From Hippasteria phrygiana (lineage: Eukaryota > Echinodermata > Asteroidea > Valvatida > Goniasteridae), in assembly GCA_037893225.1 (NCBI GenBank), contig JAZGUH010000005.1, positions 1,116,001-1,180,000 of the forward strand: a stretch of DNA of 64,000 bases. The letters run 5' to 3'. The translations under genes were made by a program, and so were the position numbers. Under the pieces are notes generated by a model. It was not told the origin of the DNA, searched no databases, and saw only the letters and a list, made by a program, of their open reading frames with translations. Position 1 is the stretch's first letter; every line of letters starts with the position of its first letter. Shown piece after piece: positions 11,672 through 22,199 of the stretch.

Positions 11672-12412
11672 GCTGCATTTAAAGGTAGTGTACATGATTG
11701 GTCATTGTTGCAATTTTCAGAAATGGGCGGATTTGGGGGTTAGTATTGAGGAAATATCGTTCAACTGACCTGTTCACACTTTTGCGTTGTTGGATGGCGA
11801 AAAAAACGAGAGAAAAACGGAGCTCGTTTTCAACCGTCGGGCGGATGATAGCCTTTAGTCAATGCGCGCGTGGCTACCTGGCCCGCGTGACGTGCCCCGA
11901 ATGCCAGCATAGACTTCTTCGCAAATACAAATACCGCCTGGTTGAGACGTACGTCACAATGGTTAAAAGGGATTGTGGGAAGGAATGAGACTGCTTTTTC
12001 CTTCCCACAATGCCTTTTTACCATTGTGACGTCTCAACCAGGCGGTATTTGCGAAGTTGTCTATGTCAGGGGCGCGCCACTCGTCCGGGTAGCCACGCGC
12101 GCCTTGACTATAAAGGCTATACAGGGCAGTTTTCCAACGATTTCCAGGATTACCAATCGTATACACTACGTTTAAGGTTCAGTTCATTGACAACAATCTC
12201 AAACTGTCTTATTCAAGGTCGGCTTAAAGCCAGCTGGAAATCGTTGGAAAACGATATACATGTTCACTTTTCTTGACAACGACAGCACACCTGGTGCCAT
12301 CATTTCCCAGGATGATTGAGACTACTATTAACTTACAGTCTAGTAAGGTATTTCGCAATAATTCAGTAAAAAATACAATTGGAGGATTACCAATCGTGTG
12401 TACTACATTTAA
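11672..12412. mobile_element. Composite TTAAAGGTAGTGTACA-ended foldback elements
   Basis: Left end ATTTAAAGGTAGTGTACATG then ATTGGT; inverse ends occur twice, at 12152-12178 (ACCAATCGTATACACTACGT) and 12388-12412 (ACCAATCGTGTGTACTACAT). The right part has AAATCGTTGGAAAACGATAT and TTGACAACGACAGCACACCT, shared with 27760-27840. Such TTAAAGGYAGTGNACAC ends are, as far as I recall, very common in echinoderm DNA. Confidence 0.6.
11848..12120. repeat. 273-bp imperfect palindrome inside the composite element
   Basis: Left arm ATAGCCTTTAGTCAATGCGC, GCGTGGCTACC, AAATACCGCCTGGTTGAGAC, CACAATGGTTAAAAGGGATT; right arm is the inverse, ending CGCGCGCCTTGACTATAAAG. Centre TGAGACTGCTTTTTCC near 11990. Arms differ by small indels. 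Confidence 0.7.
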
Positions 12413-12418
12413 GCGCAC

Positions 12419-12603
12419 ATGAGCTAATCAAAATATACCCATTTACTCCTGGGTGGAGAAAAGCAATTTGTGACAAAGTTTCTTGCTCAAGGACGTACAC
12501 AAGCACCATGACCCCTTGGCGGGGTTCGAAGCCAACGCACAATCTGTAGTTCTGCCAAGATCTTGAGTCTTGTGTACCAGACCATAATAGCATGAGGCCA
12601 CGG
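12419..12603 (-). mobile_element. tRNA-derived SINE (family 1), 3' truncated
   Basis: On the minus strand: CGCCGTGGCCTCATGCTATT head, ATCTTGGCAGAACTACAG, a B-box-like GGCTTCGAACCCCGCC, then CCTTGAGCAAGAAACTTTGT and TCTCCACCCAGGAGTAAATG. It stops after the GGGTA block. Confidence 0.7.
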
Positions 12604-12682
12604 CGTTCCACGTTCAGAAGCTGTCGGAATTACGCAGAACCAATCAACAGTATAACTACAGGAAAAATATACAATTTGGGGC

Positions 12683-12965
12683 CAAGGGCGTCACGAGGGG
12701 GCGGGGGGGGGGGGGGGGTGGGAAAGGGGGCACTTGGACATTTTTTTTTAAAAGGAGAATAACAATTAAAAAGAAGACGAGGTGTCATATTACTGTTAAT
12801 TTAATGCACAATTTAACAAGAGCGTCCGGGGTGTCAATGTTGGTGGTGTGGGCAAATGTCCCCCACCCACCCTCGAAAAAAAGTGATAAATTGACAATAT
12901 GCCAGAGAAAGTACACGGATTTTGTGATTTTTCCCCTTCTAGAAAAAATCCTGGCGACGCCCATG
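12683..12965. mobile_element. hAT-like short element, 283 bp
   Basis: Ends CAAGGGCGTCACGAGG and CCTGGCGACGCCCATG are inverse. The 8 bases outside (TTTGGGGC left, ATTGGTGC right) agree at 6 of 8 positions, which fits a diverged 8-base duplication of hAT type. It contains a 16-base G run. Confidence 0.65.
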
Positions 12966-13052
12966 ATTGGTGCCATTCTCGTTAAGTGATGCTAAGGCAA
13001 TAATTGTTAAGAACTCCTTCCTCTATTCAAACTTCTCAAGTAACTTAAGAAG

Positions 13053-13190
13053 ATGCCTTCAGGGATTATCTTAGAACTAAGTAGGCGTGGATCAAGATAT
13101 AAAGTGTCTAGTGTCCCCCTAGGTTCTGACCATCAACCCTCAACATTTCAGGCCGACTTTAGGAGGAAAAATCTACTTATGTTCTTCATA
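13053..13190 (+). pseudogene. Possible LINE endonuclease remnant
   Basis: A short open frame reads VSSVPLGSDHQPSTFQADF, which resembles the SDHxP motif near the C-terminal end of apurinic-type endonuclease domains in LINE retrotransposons. Stops and frame changes follow at once, and no reverse transcriptase motif was found nearby. It is either a tiny decayed LINE fragment or chance similarity. Confidence 0.22.
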
Positions 13191-14080
13191 GTGATCGCAA
13201 CAGATACCGTTTTAGATTGCTTAAAAGCTGAGAACGCCCAAACGTCCGAGGGCTTTAACAGCAGGTCCATGTTACGAAATTTCAGCGACTTTCTTCCCTT
13301 GGGCAGGAATTCACCACCATGTCTCTAACCGAGTTGGATGAAGTGAAGGAAACGTTGGATTAAAGCTACAGAGAGCTAGAGAGCGATAACGAAGATACAA
13401 ATCCACTTTAATGCAACCTAAAATACGGAAATGGTGCGTGATGATTCATGCCCGAGGCCCGAGGTCCGATTGTAAAACTGTTAGTCTTGCAGTCACGAAT
13501 CCTTCACACAAGCCAGCCTACTTCTGCTGAAAGCCCGCCTTGCGATAGCCGCAACACATCAAAGACCCATCGCGCGCGCTCTATAGAGTACCACCCGAGG
13601 GAACCCATGATTCATCCGCGAAATCGCAGCTACGCTCCCCGTCAATCCACCGTCGTGTCTGCGTCATCGTCACCTCCCCTTCCCCCCTGCCTCTCGGTTT
13701 TATCTCATCATCGTGCGAGATGCCTATAGCTGGTGATGATACCCGGGCAACGGGAGACAGCTCCATGCGAGACTGATATGAAAGTCTGAGAGGAATATAA
13801 TGAGACAGCCGGGGCGATAAATCCGGACCCTTGAGTGTGTTGTTTTTATCTCGAGTGTTGCCGTTGATGGGACCTCGTTAGGTCGTTAATAAATGGTAAA
13901 TGTGAAAATAAGCCTGAAGTGTCTGCCCCGCCAGAACTAACTGCAGCTATTTCGAGAAAAAAATACAGACTTCAAGTTAGAAAAGTCTTAAAGGTATGAT
14001 ATAGCTTTGGTAATGATCAAAATAATATTGATTAGTTTCAATCTATAGCTTTTGTTTATAAAGATGTTACCAGTACCCAG
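13191..14080. other. Gene-free stretch, nothing recognised
   Basis: Moderately GC-rich at 13440-13760. No repeat partner or coding domain noticed. Confidence 0.45.
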
Positions 14081-14373
14081 AGTTGTATTCGAGTCCCTGC
14101 AAGTCCTTTCACAAGTCCCTGCAAGTCCTTTCACAAGTCCCTGCAAGTCCTTTCACAAGTCCCTGCAAGGCCTTTCACAAGTCCCTGCAAGTCCCTGCAA
14201 GTCCATCACAAGCCCTCCAGTCCTAATTCCATCACCAGCTATTCAAATGGCTTTGACAAAGGCATTCCTTTGTCATTGTTCATCCAGCTACTTGTGACCA
14301 ACTTTATGAAAGGACTTCTGACTGGCCTTGCGAAAGGACTTGTGAAAGGACTTGCAGGGACTCGACTACAACT
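14081..14373. mobile_element. Foldback element with 22-bp tandem array in one arm
   Basis: Left end AGTTGTATTCGAGTCCCTGC and right end GCAGGGACTCGACTACAACT are inverse. The left arm repeats AAGTCCTTTCACAAGTCCCT GC about four times (14091-14190); the right arm has only one to two copies of the inverse unit, so the array expanded after insertion or differs by arm. Confidence 0.7.
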
Positions 14374-14702
14374 ATGTCTATATATCGTGTTAAGGTCGAT
14401 TCAGACAGTAGGGAGAATTCGGCAGGACCAAAACGCTAACAATAACAAATTATAAAGCGACTAGTATTTCTGTAACTTGTCTCTTACTTATCCCGGGTTG
14501 CATTGCACTATATTATGTCCAGAGGAGGACAGCAATGGAAATTTTACTTTTAGTAACGGGGAAAAACCCACTTTCTGTGAAAACCAACGCAATCAGGGAG
14601 AGACTTAAAGGCTAGATCAGCTTGACAGGAATCGAACCATTGATGTACAGGATGCAAAATATGTGCATTTACGTCAATAGAGGACATTTACACAGCGGAT
14701 AT

Positions 14703-14901
14703 ATAACCAGGACTCGCAATACGTCGGTGGAGTTGAAGCCAGTGTCCGCCATCTTACCGTGCCGAAAACAATGCGTTTGACATCCCGTTCTTAACAGTAA
14801 TGACTGTGTACTATGGGCACAGTAATATGGCGGCTGTTGGCTTCGGTAGTCATAGCCTACAGCTAGTAGTATAAAGACGCATTGCGAGTCCAGGGTTATT
14901 T
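14703..14901. mobile_element. Foldback element with CCGCCATCTTACC block
   Basis: Left arm ATAACCAGGACTCGCAATAC, right arm GCATTGCGAGTCCAGGGTTAT (inverse). Inside, GAAGCCAGTGTCCGCCATCT faces AATATGGCGGCTGTTGGCTTC. Related to the 1190 and 26596 elements by this inner block. Confidence 0.6.
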
Positions 14902-15155
14902 ATTTAAGCCCGTTAACGTGTTTAAAATTTGCAGTAAATGAAAATCTAGTTATGCTCGTTGTGGCTAGTACCAAAACGTTGATTTTCTGAAAATGTATAT
15001 GCGTTATGATTTTTGACAAGTCAATTTACGGGTCTATTTTTTCTTATTTCTACAGACACTGTTAGTCTTTCGTGTAAACTATGACGTTGTATGAAATACA
15101 GGCAGGATCCGGCTAGGTCCGGATCCGACTTTCACAAACTGCGCGCCTGTGATTT

Positions 15156-15262
15156 ACCCAAAAAGGTTCATACCCAAAAAGGTTCATACCCAAAAAGGTT
15201 CATACCCAAAAAGGTTCATACCCAAAAAGGTTCATACCCAAAAGGTTCATACTCAAAAAGGT
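15156..15262 (+). repeat. 16-bp tandem repeat, about 7 copies
   Basis: Unit ACCCAAAAAGGTTCAT repeated almost perfectly; the last two units have single changes. As 16 is not a multiple of 3, every frame cycles through the same 16-residue peptide (HTQKGSYPKRFIPKKV), which explains the two overlapping open frames here. No evidence that it is translated. Confidence 0.85.
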
Positions 15263-16468
15263 GTCGTCCAGCGCCCTCTTTCGGTCAGTAATATGGCACC
15301 ATGCATTCTGAATCAATCTCCAGCGCTCGCGAAATTGCAAAAGTCGAAATGCAGCTGCAAATCGATTCTTATGCAAATACCGACCTCACGCACATCAATG
15401 CTTGATGATAATTGTTTGAATACTACAAGCGATGAATCTGTATACCCTACAAAATAGGATGTTGTCCATCCTTAAAAGAACACAATGCTCGATTCGGAAT
15501 CTCAAGATTAAATAAGACATGGAAGGAAACCGTGTATGGATTTAATACACTGCTTGATTTCGACAAAGGGAATTTAATTTCTTTCAAGAAAATTTGGGTT
15601 GCTTTTTAACACAAGCCTGGCGCATAGGTGGTAGTGTTTTGTTTATAATACCTGCCGCATACTGCCCGATGTCCCTGAGGTCGGAAATGTACTTCAAAGG
15701 TAGCGAGCCAAATGAAGATGTCTATGAGCAGACAAATAATGGAGTACACAGCGCGGGGGCTTGCAGCAAACATTCATCTTAATTCGACCAGCCGTCAGAT
15801 GTGTTCTGGTTTTACGGGTCATCTTAAGCACTCGCTTTGACAAACTGCCCCGCGCCAGTGAATACTAAATCCGATTTCTCCATAACAACCGACTCCTGAC
15901 AAATGCCTGGTTCTCCTATACAGAGGCCTATTTGTTTCCGAACGCTAGCTATCAATCGGAGTTTTGCAGAGGAAACACGGACGGAAATGTCAAACACATC
16001 CGAAAATTGGCGCTCAAATTGTTAGTGAAATTTGAAGTACACGAGCCCCAAGAATATCTCTTAAACAAGTTACCGTTGCTTGGAAAAGAAGATGCTTTGA
16101 TTGCGCCATTGGAATTAATGGTAACGTCCCGACGGAAAGAAACATGACAGGTAAATGATTGAAGTCCCATGCCAAGCACGCGGAAATTGAATTTTCAAAT
16201 TTATGGGACACGAGACAGCGGGAGTATCAAACGTAGCAAAACGTCAGTTTGTTGCTGTCGGACGAGGAGTTAAATTACTCCACGGATAATCGCAGTAACA
16301 CGATCCGCAAATGCAATAACAACGGCCACATTTAACCTGACTGACATGATTTATCTGCACTTTACGACAACAGTCACATAACAAAAAATCGACGATCCTG
16401 TTTCCACAGATGTGTTATTTTTCAAGATTTTTTTTGGGAGGTGGTCTAATGAGTAACATTTCCTCAAT
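15263..16468. other. Gene-free stretch, nothing recognised
   Basis: The 71-codon frame at 15932-16147 looks fairly protein-like (KLLVKFEVHEPQEYLLNKL) and is followed by CAGGTAAAT, a possible donor, but no family is recognised. Confidence 0.4.
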
Positions 16469-17195
16469 CATAGAGCAAGTTCGATCAGGGACCAATGGTT
16501 AACTAGTGGTTGGTTCGTGACGTACGTAGCGCATGAGCACTGAAGTTGAAGTGCGAACGACTCTAGTCGAACTATTGTCATGTCAACGCAACCATGAGAA
16601 AATGGCGGTGGCTAGTTTTTTTTAAACGTTTTTGGAAGAATTCATAGATGAAAGCGACACGGACGATATTTGCTCAGTATATCAACAATGTCACAAGTGG
16701 TAACATGTGCATTATTTCAACAAGTTCAAAGAAAGACAAAGTAACAAAAAAAATGATCGTTCACTGTTGCTGAATATTTACTTACATCTTTCGGTTTTTT
16801 CGATTAGAAACGTCTATTGGTAACCAGCGACGCGACCAACCTCGGTAGGCTGGTCGCGAATCGTCGACTAGACTAGTCCAACCGTCGTCGACTAGCGTGC
16901 GTTCGATCAGAGTTAGTCGAACTATGGTTAACTATAGAGGAATTTCACATTTGCCCCTTCTGCGCACTTCCAGGTTGAAAGCGAGAATGTCAGTGGCAAA
17001 CAAAACAACGCTTTTCAGCACATTCATTCATGCATGAATAAATCAGGCCATATAAGGCAGCGCATGCAGGCGCACGATCAGCATAAAGTTGTTTACTGTG
17101 ACATTGAGATCCTCGTTTTCAAACGCGGAAGTGCGCAGATCGGCGCTAAACTCGTCGTTGTGGGATTCCTAGTCCTTGATCGAACTTGCTCATAG
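16469..17195. mobile_element. Outer foldback element holding the 231-bp MITE
   Basis: Left end ATAGAGCAAGTTCGATCAGG and right end CCTTGATCGAACTTGCTCAT are inverse to each other. The interior repeats TTCGAC/GTCGACTAG-type words (16795-16915). The smaller MITE lies next to the right end, so it inserted later. Confidence 0.6.
16939..17169. mobile_element. 231-bp MITE, GGAATTTC/TGCGCACTTCC type
   Basis: Left arm GGAATTTCACATTTGCCCCT, TGCGCACTTCC, GTTGAAAGCGAGAATGTCAG; right arm is a looser inverse with CGCGGAAGTGCGCAGATC and GTGGGATTCC. Nearly the same sequence occurs inverted at 48007-48241. Confidence 0.8.
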
Positions 17196-18589
17196 TGTTC
17201 ATTAAGCGCCCTCTATCGGCACCACATAATTATTGGCAAGCGATATCTCATTGATATAGCAACTGACAAAAGGAACTTTGTCAACAAACTCATTCAGACA
17301 TATTCAGAATAATGAGGACAAGAATTCTTTTAAAGACATATCTCCTAATTAAAAGCTTGAAGGTTGCGGGGTTAAGAGTGACCAGAAAGGGAAAACTCAT
17401 TGGGGGGAACATATTGGATAATAGTTGGGACAATTTAAGGACACGCCCAAGGCAGACGACAGACAAAACGAAGAATTATACGGGGAATTATCTTTGGAAT
17501 TGGAGTAATGAAAAAAGCAAATTAGTCAAGACTAATTTTGTGAAAACCGGAAATGAAAATGTCAATGAACAGAAGTTAAAAGCTGCAAATTATTGTGTTT
17601 CTGTTAAAAAACCCAAAAACATTCCATTCTTGATTTGATTAGTGTAATATAAGCAATGGCGTGATACTGAAAAAAACTGCCCCGTGTGAGGCGAAGTTCG
17701 TTTCTCAGGTAAGATACAGCCTCAATTGCTACTTTCATGTCCTCATCCATAAATTAATGCGACATACGACATGTACAGAGCTTTTCACATTTCGTCCTGG
17801 ACCGCATAATGCAGAGAAGCTATTAATGAAGTGCTTATACAAGCGCGCTGCATGCGCGCACGTGGTTTAATCATTTTGTTTTACCTGCTCCATATTGTTA
17901 CGATACTTGCTCCAAGGCGGTCCACAGCGGTAGTTTTCTTTAGATTTCACCCTATCTAGTCACGTGGCTTAAAAGGTTTATATGCTTATTTGGATGCGAG
18001 GCTCAGCGGTTGCATTAAAAAGTCCAACTGTATATTCATTTTGAATGAGAAATCGCACATGCACAGATTGAATGAGCGAACTTAGCATTTATGTCTATTT
18101 CTGCCCACGGCACTGCCTATATGGCGTTTACGTGTATTAGAATTTCCCATGCAAACAACAATTTTTTTTTTCCTTTTTAATTAATCTGGTCCGGGCCCTG
18201 CACAAAGGTAATTTGCAAAGCGACCTTATTCAGGAACAATCCACTCTTCTTAAAAATGCAATTCCAGTTGGAATGTCTGTCCAAGTATAGGCTGTTGTCG
18301 TTTTCAACAATTTCCCCCCTGGCTGTCTTGTCGAGAAAATTAGAACTCATGCCTCGGGAAAATGGGTGCATATATTAAATTTGCGTTAGACCGAATGTCC
18401 ACCCCATCACCTATGCGCAACGTTCACTGATGCATCGCGTTTTTCCATCACATTGTATATAGGGGGCTGCCGGTTCACACCACTGGGAGAATAGGCCTAA
18501 CTGTTGAGTGTAATTATTATGTAGTTGTTCGAGTATTTTCAAATCATCATAGCGACATGTTTAGCGGCACTAACAAGATTTTTTTTTAG
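17196..18589. other. Gene-free stretch, nothing recognised
   Basis: AT-rich, short ORFs only; the 108-codon frame at 17312 is lysine/asparagine-rich, as expected of chance frames in AT-rich DNA. Confidence 0.45.
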
Positions 18590-19115
18590 ATTTTGAAAGT
18601 GAACAAAGAAACTGGCAGAAGCGGGATTCGAACCCACGACGTCCGGAATACCGTACCGGCGCTCTACCAACTGAGCTATTTTGCCCTATGTTGGCGGTCT
18701 CCCAAATTATCAGCATCTTTGTTCGGTGGGCGCTAGTCAGAAGTCATAAACCCAGAATGCCGTATATAGCCAGGGATCACACCCAATTTTACGATACAAC
18801 CTGGGAAGCGACATTGCGGGGATCACTCAATGAGGATACGACTTTTTAAATTATAATTCGTCAAAAATCCACAAGGGTTCGAATCCCGCTCCTGCCAGTT
18901 TTCTTTGAAAATGTATTCAAATTTACCTAGTCAGTTTCCCTTGTGAATTGTTTGACGAATTAAGATTTTGTTGAACTATCACTCTGTCATACCAACTGAG
19001 CTATCTTTATACCTGTTGTGGCAGTTGATTAATTCTCTCGTCGATTTCCCAAAATTTGGATGATGTTATGTTATCAAAATTCGTATCCTCACTGACCGAT
19101 CCCCATATTGTCGCC
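18590..19115. repeat. Inverted-repeat block carrying the tRNA-like sequence
   Basis: The 3' part of the tRNA-like sequence and its flank recur inverted at 18868-18920 (GGGTTCGAATCCCGCTCCTG, then TGCCAGTTTTCTTTGA). A second inverted pair is near 18803-18840 and 19075-19110 (GAGGATACGA with GGGATC). A D-arm fragment, ACCAACTGAGCTAT, appears again at 18991. The block is therefore several overlapping inverted copies of one tRNA-bearing unit. Confidence 0.6.
18613..18685 (-). tRNA. Full-length tRNA-like sequence (anticodon GGT-like), probable pseudogene
   Basis: Exactly 73 bases fold as a tRNA: acceptor GGCAAAA/TTCTGCC with one mismatch, then TA, D-arm GCTCAGTTGGTAGAGC, a 5-bp anticodon stem with a T-T mismatch, a 5-base variable loop, T-arm GTGGGTTCGAATCCCGC, and discriminator A. 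The A box and B box are intact, so RNA polymerase III could in principle transcribe it. The anticodon position reads GGT (would suggest Thr), but position 33 is C rather than the near-universal U. This and the inverted-repeat setting point to a tRNA-derived repeat more than to a working tRNA gene. Confidence 0.55.
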
Positions 19116-21753
19116 TTCCTGGTTCTATAGACGAATTTCACGTTAGCAAGGCTCTCCGTGCTAATCAAACATGGTTATTCAACATGGTTATTCATGCATG
19201 CATGAATTATTCCAATCGCATGAGATTATCCCAATTGCACCGAAAAGAAGCCACCTTCAGCAATTGCAGCTTTAAAAGGCAAAAATATGAAACCCGAGAG
19301 TTAAAAATGAATGTTTTATTGGGCGTAAACGACATTATCCGTTTTCGTCTCAAAGTGAAGTTTGATTTTTCAACCTTTACAATTTCAGTCGCTTTCTGTC
19401 CACTTGCATCAAAGTTCTACAGGAAAAAAAAGTATGGAAATAACTTGTCGCGTTTTACATAATTTCAGTTTTAAAGAACGTTGTTATTTGATCCAATGGG
19501 CCCGTTATCAAACGGTCTTTTTTTTCATGCGGAAAAGAGCAGACCTAGAATTTAATAGTTCTCATGTATATGTCGTGACACACAATTTGCACAACCTACA
19601 AATAGCTACCGTATCGAGTCAATTCGACTCGTGCTCTAGTTTTTTTTTACTTTTTCTTTTTTGTCTCCGCTTTTCCCCCAACACCGTGGCGTCATGATTA
19701 CTTCAGAATATTTCACAGCGTGGGTGATTTACTTTGACAATTTTGTGGGTCGTGTGATGGCAAATTTTCCGGTCAAACACGACGGGAGAAGTCGTGACTT
19801 GTCGTCTGCCGTTTGCTCCGGCATAATTTAGTTTTACACGCTCCATTTGCGTCACAGGGTTCAGGTGCATGCGGCCCATATATTAAATTGTCTGAACCAC
19901 CCCCCCCCCCCCCCACCCCCCAACCTCTTTTCATGGGAAATAACACCTTTCCTTCGTAGGATAGGATATGCTATTGTTATAAGAATCTAATTGCTGAATG
20001 GTTTCTTTTCAATAACGACGGAGGAAGATAAGGCTGTATGTAGACGGAAATTTGATTGTTCCCAGCTGGCGGGAACATCAAAAGGCTGGTCTTTTATTTT
20101 GACAATCAATGTCAAAATGGAATACAGATTTCGTAAGTTATTTATAATGATACTGGGATATGCCAGGATAGAATATGCAGATTGTATGGTATCAATATTA
20201 AGTGTATACGAGCGGAGAGGGAAGCGTGGGCATCAAAACGACCGTCGTTGTTTTTGGTGAAATTTTGGAACGCATGCATTCGTCATGCCAGAAAGATGTG
20301 TCACTTCCATATTTCTCAAGGCTGATCTTTGTCTCCGGCTTGCCATGCTTTAAAGTCCCAAGATGTGGTGTTTTATTTGAACCCAGCCTGTTTATTTTTT
20401 CGAGTAGGCCTATTCAAGGCTTCAAAGCTAACGCTGTTAAAAACAAAATACTGAAGGGTACAAGTGCCCCAAACATTCCTTTTACTGGAATTTTGAACAC
20501 AATTGGTGAAAGGAACGAAGTTTTCGCACAAGCATGGATCTCGTGTCTTAAAAAAAGTGAAATCTTGTTAACTTCCCCCCATTTGACCCGCTCTACAAAA
20601 AAAGGTATTATGTCGCAATATGTGAAAACACACAAAGGGGCTGTTCTATGTGAAGCAGGCGAAAAAATCTTCACATATGTGATTTTTTTGTTTTTGATGT
20701 ATTGGCTTCTGTTAGGCCCCTATATCTATATTTTCAGAATTTATTTTCAGAAACATTTAATATTGATCAATAAAGATGAAAAAGTAAATGTTAATAAAAA
20801 TTACTTCTATCCCATTTCTTTGCACTTTTTGTGTTTAAAGGCATACCGGTACGGTATATCTCTAAACGCACTTCCGTTAAATTGGAAATATACAATATCT
20901 CGAGAACACAAAATGCCACAGGGGTCAAACCTACACCAAATTACAGCTTAGGATGTGACAAATTCAACTATGTATATAACTCATTCTTCAAATTTTGAGA
21001 CATAATACCCTTTTTTGCAAAGCCGGTCACCCCATCATCCAAATCATCGGTCCCCCTCCACCCCCACCCCCCCCCCAAAAAAAAAACACTCTGTCTGACA
21101 ATCTCTGGTTTTGCTTCGTTACCGGTAGTATGCCATCAAAGAGCCGAGACCAACATTTTGTGAACATCGATAGTAGGATCAAAATGTTCCCCTTTAATCG
21201 ACATGTTTGTGTCCAATATATCTGCCCCCTCCATTAAAATTTGATATCTTCCATTCTCTCCGATCAAACACCGGTGTGGCGTTTGGCTATAAGGGTCAAC
21301 ATATTCCCCGCTAGGAAGTTTCGCGCTTGGTTCCCAAGTGCTAGCCAATCGGCCGAGGCCGTCCAAACAAGCCGGATACGGAACGAGTACTCAGAGTCGA
21401 TTCTAAGCAAACCCTGTCATCACTCACGAAGGGATGGGTCCACAAATGGGTCATCTCTTGAAATGATCATTCGCGACTGACCCATTGGCAGAGACGGGTT
21501 TTGCTGCACTATCGACATTTAGGTGAAATGACTCGGGGAAAACGTGTTCTAGTTTAATTCAGGGCTTTGTAAGTTTTAAATGGACGCCAATTTGCCTTTG
21601 TGATATGTGTAAATAATTGTATTAAAGATGTGATTGAAGATAAAAACACACGGCACCGGAAAAATAGAAGTTCTATTCGACGGTACGCATTGAATAGATA
21701 ATTCCACGGTCACACTATTGGTGGCGCTACACCACAACTGTTATTCACACAAA
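19116..21753. other. Gene-free stretch with a 249-codon open frame of no known type
   Basis: The plus-strand frame at 20202-20951 is the second longest in the window but has no domain, shifts from mixed to strongly AT-driven residues, and lacks gene context. A C15 run lies at 19900 and a C/A run at 21061-21086. Confidence 0.45.
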
Positions 21754-21907
21754 ATGGCGGACGATGTTCGCGAATCACCGTTTGTTCTCCTAACAGACGA
21801 TGATATATAGGAACTCGTAGGCGATGCTGACGCTGCTAACACAAAGAAACAAATTAAATACGCAGTCAAACGATCAGATGAATTTGCAAGACACGCAGGA
21901 ACAACAG
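21754..21907 (+). pseudogene. Broken first exon, Crypton-derived (DUF3504/KIAA1958-like) protein
   Basis: The ATG at 21754 opens an acidic N-terminus (MADDVRESPF...TDDDI) followed after an in-frame TAG (21808-21810) by ELVGDADAANTKKQIKYAVK and then RSDEFARHAGTTG. The pattern of a short acidic DDxI segment, then NTKK, then an amphipathic helix ending in an aromatic/EFA motif is the familiar start of tyrosine-recombinase-derived (Crypton, DUF3504) proteins that are expanded in many marine invertebrates. The exon-like block ends at ACAG|GTGAGC, a good splice donor with the GT at 21908. No catalytic-domain exon follows in the window up to at least 30 kb. The TAG could be a true inactivating mutation or a sequencing error. 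The family assignment rests on pattern memory, without any alignment. Confidence 0.5.
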
Positions 21908-22154
21908 GTGAGCTTTAACTGATTCGGAACTTGACAACTTTTTTGTCGCGGTTTTATGCGGGACTGAGAAGGGGAAAGGGCACGTTGTACACAAAGAAAT
22001 CCATGCATGCAATCTGACGAGGATTTATTCAGGCGTTGTATAAAACAAATTTCATTCCGTGACAGATCGAATGTCAGTTAGAAGATGCAATGTTTGCGTC
22101 GGGGGATGATGTAAATTAGAACAGAGATGTTTTCTCTTTTGCCCTGTCCTGATC

Positions 22155-22199
22155 GAATGTTCCATTCCACTCGGCTTCGCCTCGTGGAATTGCACATTC
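22155..22199. repeat. 45-bp palindrome with CTCGGCTTCGCCTCG centre
   Basis: GAATGTTCCATTCCACTCGG faces CTCGTGGAATTGCACATTC around the loop CTTCG. The centre is the same as in the palindrome at 48831. It lies about 250 bases after the broken Crypton-like exon. Confidence 0.7.

Noticed and set aside
15091..15457. Lysine-rich repeat frames
   Set aside because: Produced by the 16-bp tandem repeat, which is open in every phase.
18613..18685. Functional tRNA gene
   Set aside because: C at position 33, a stem mismatch and inverted partial copies nearby make a repeat-derived pseudogene more likely.
20202..20951. 249-codon plus-strand open frame
   Set aside because: No domain, no start context, AT-driven residue use in its second half, and no splice or poly(A) context.
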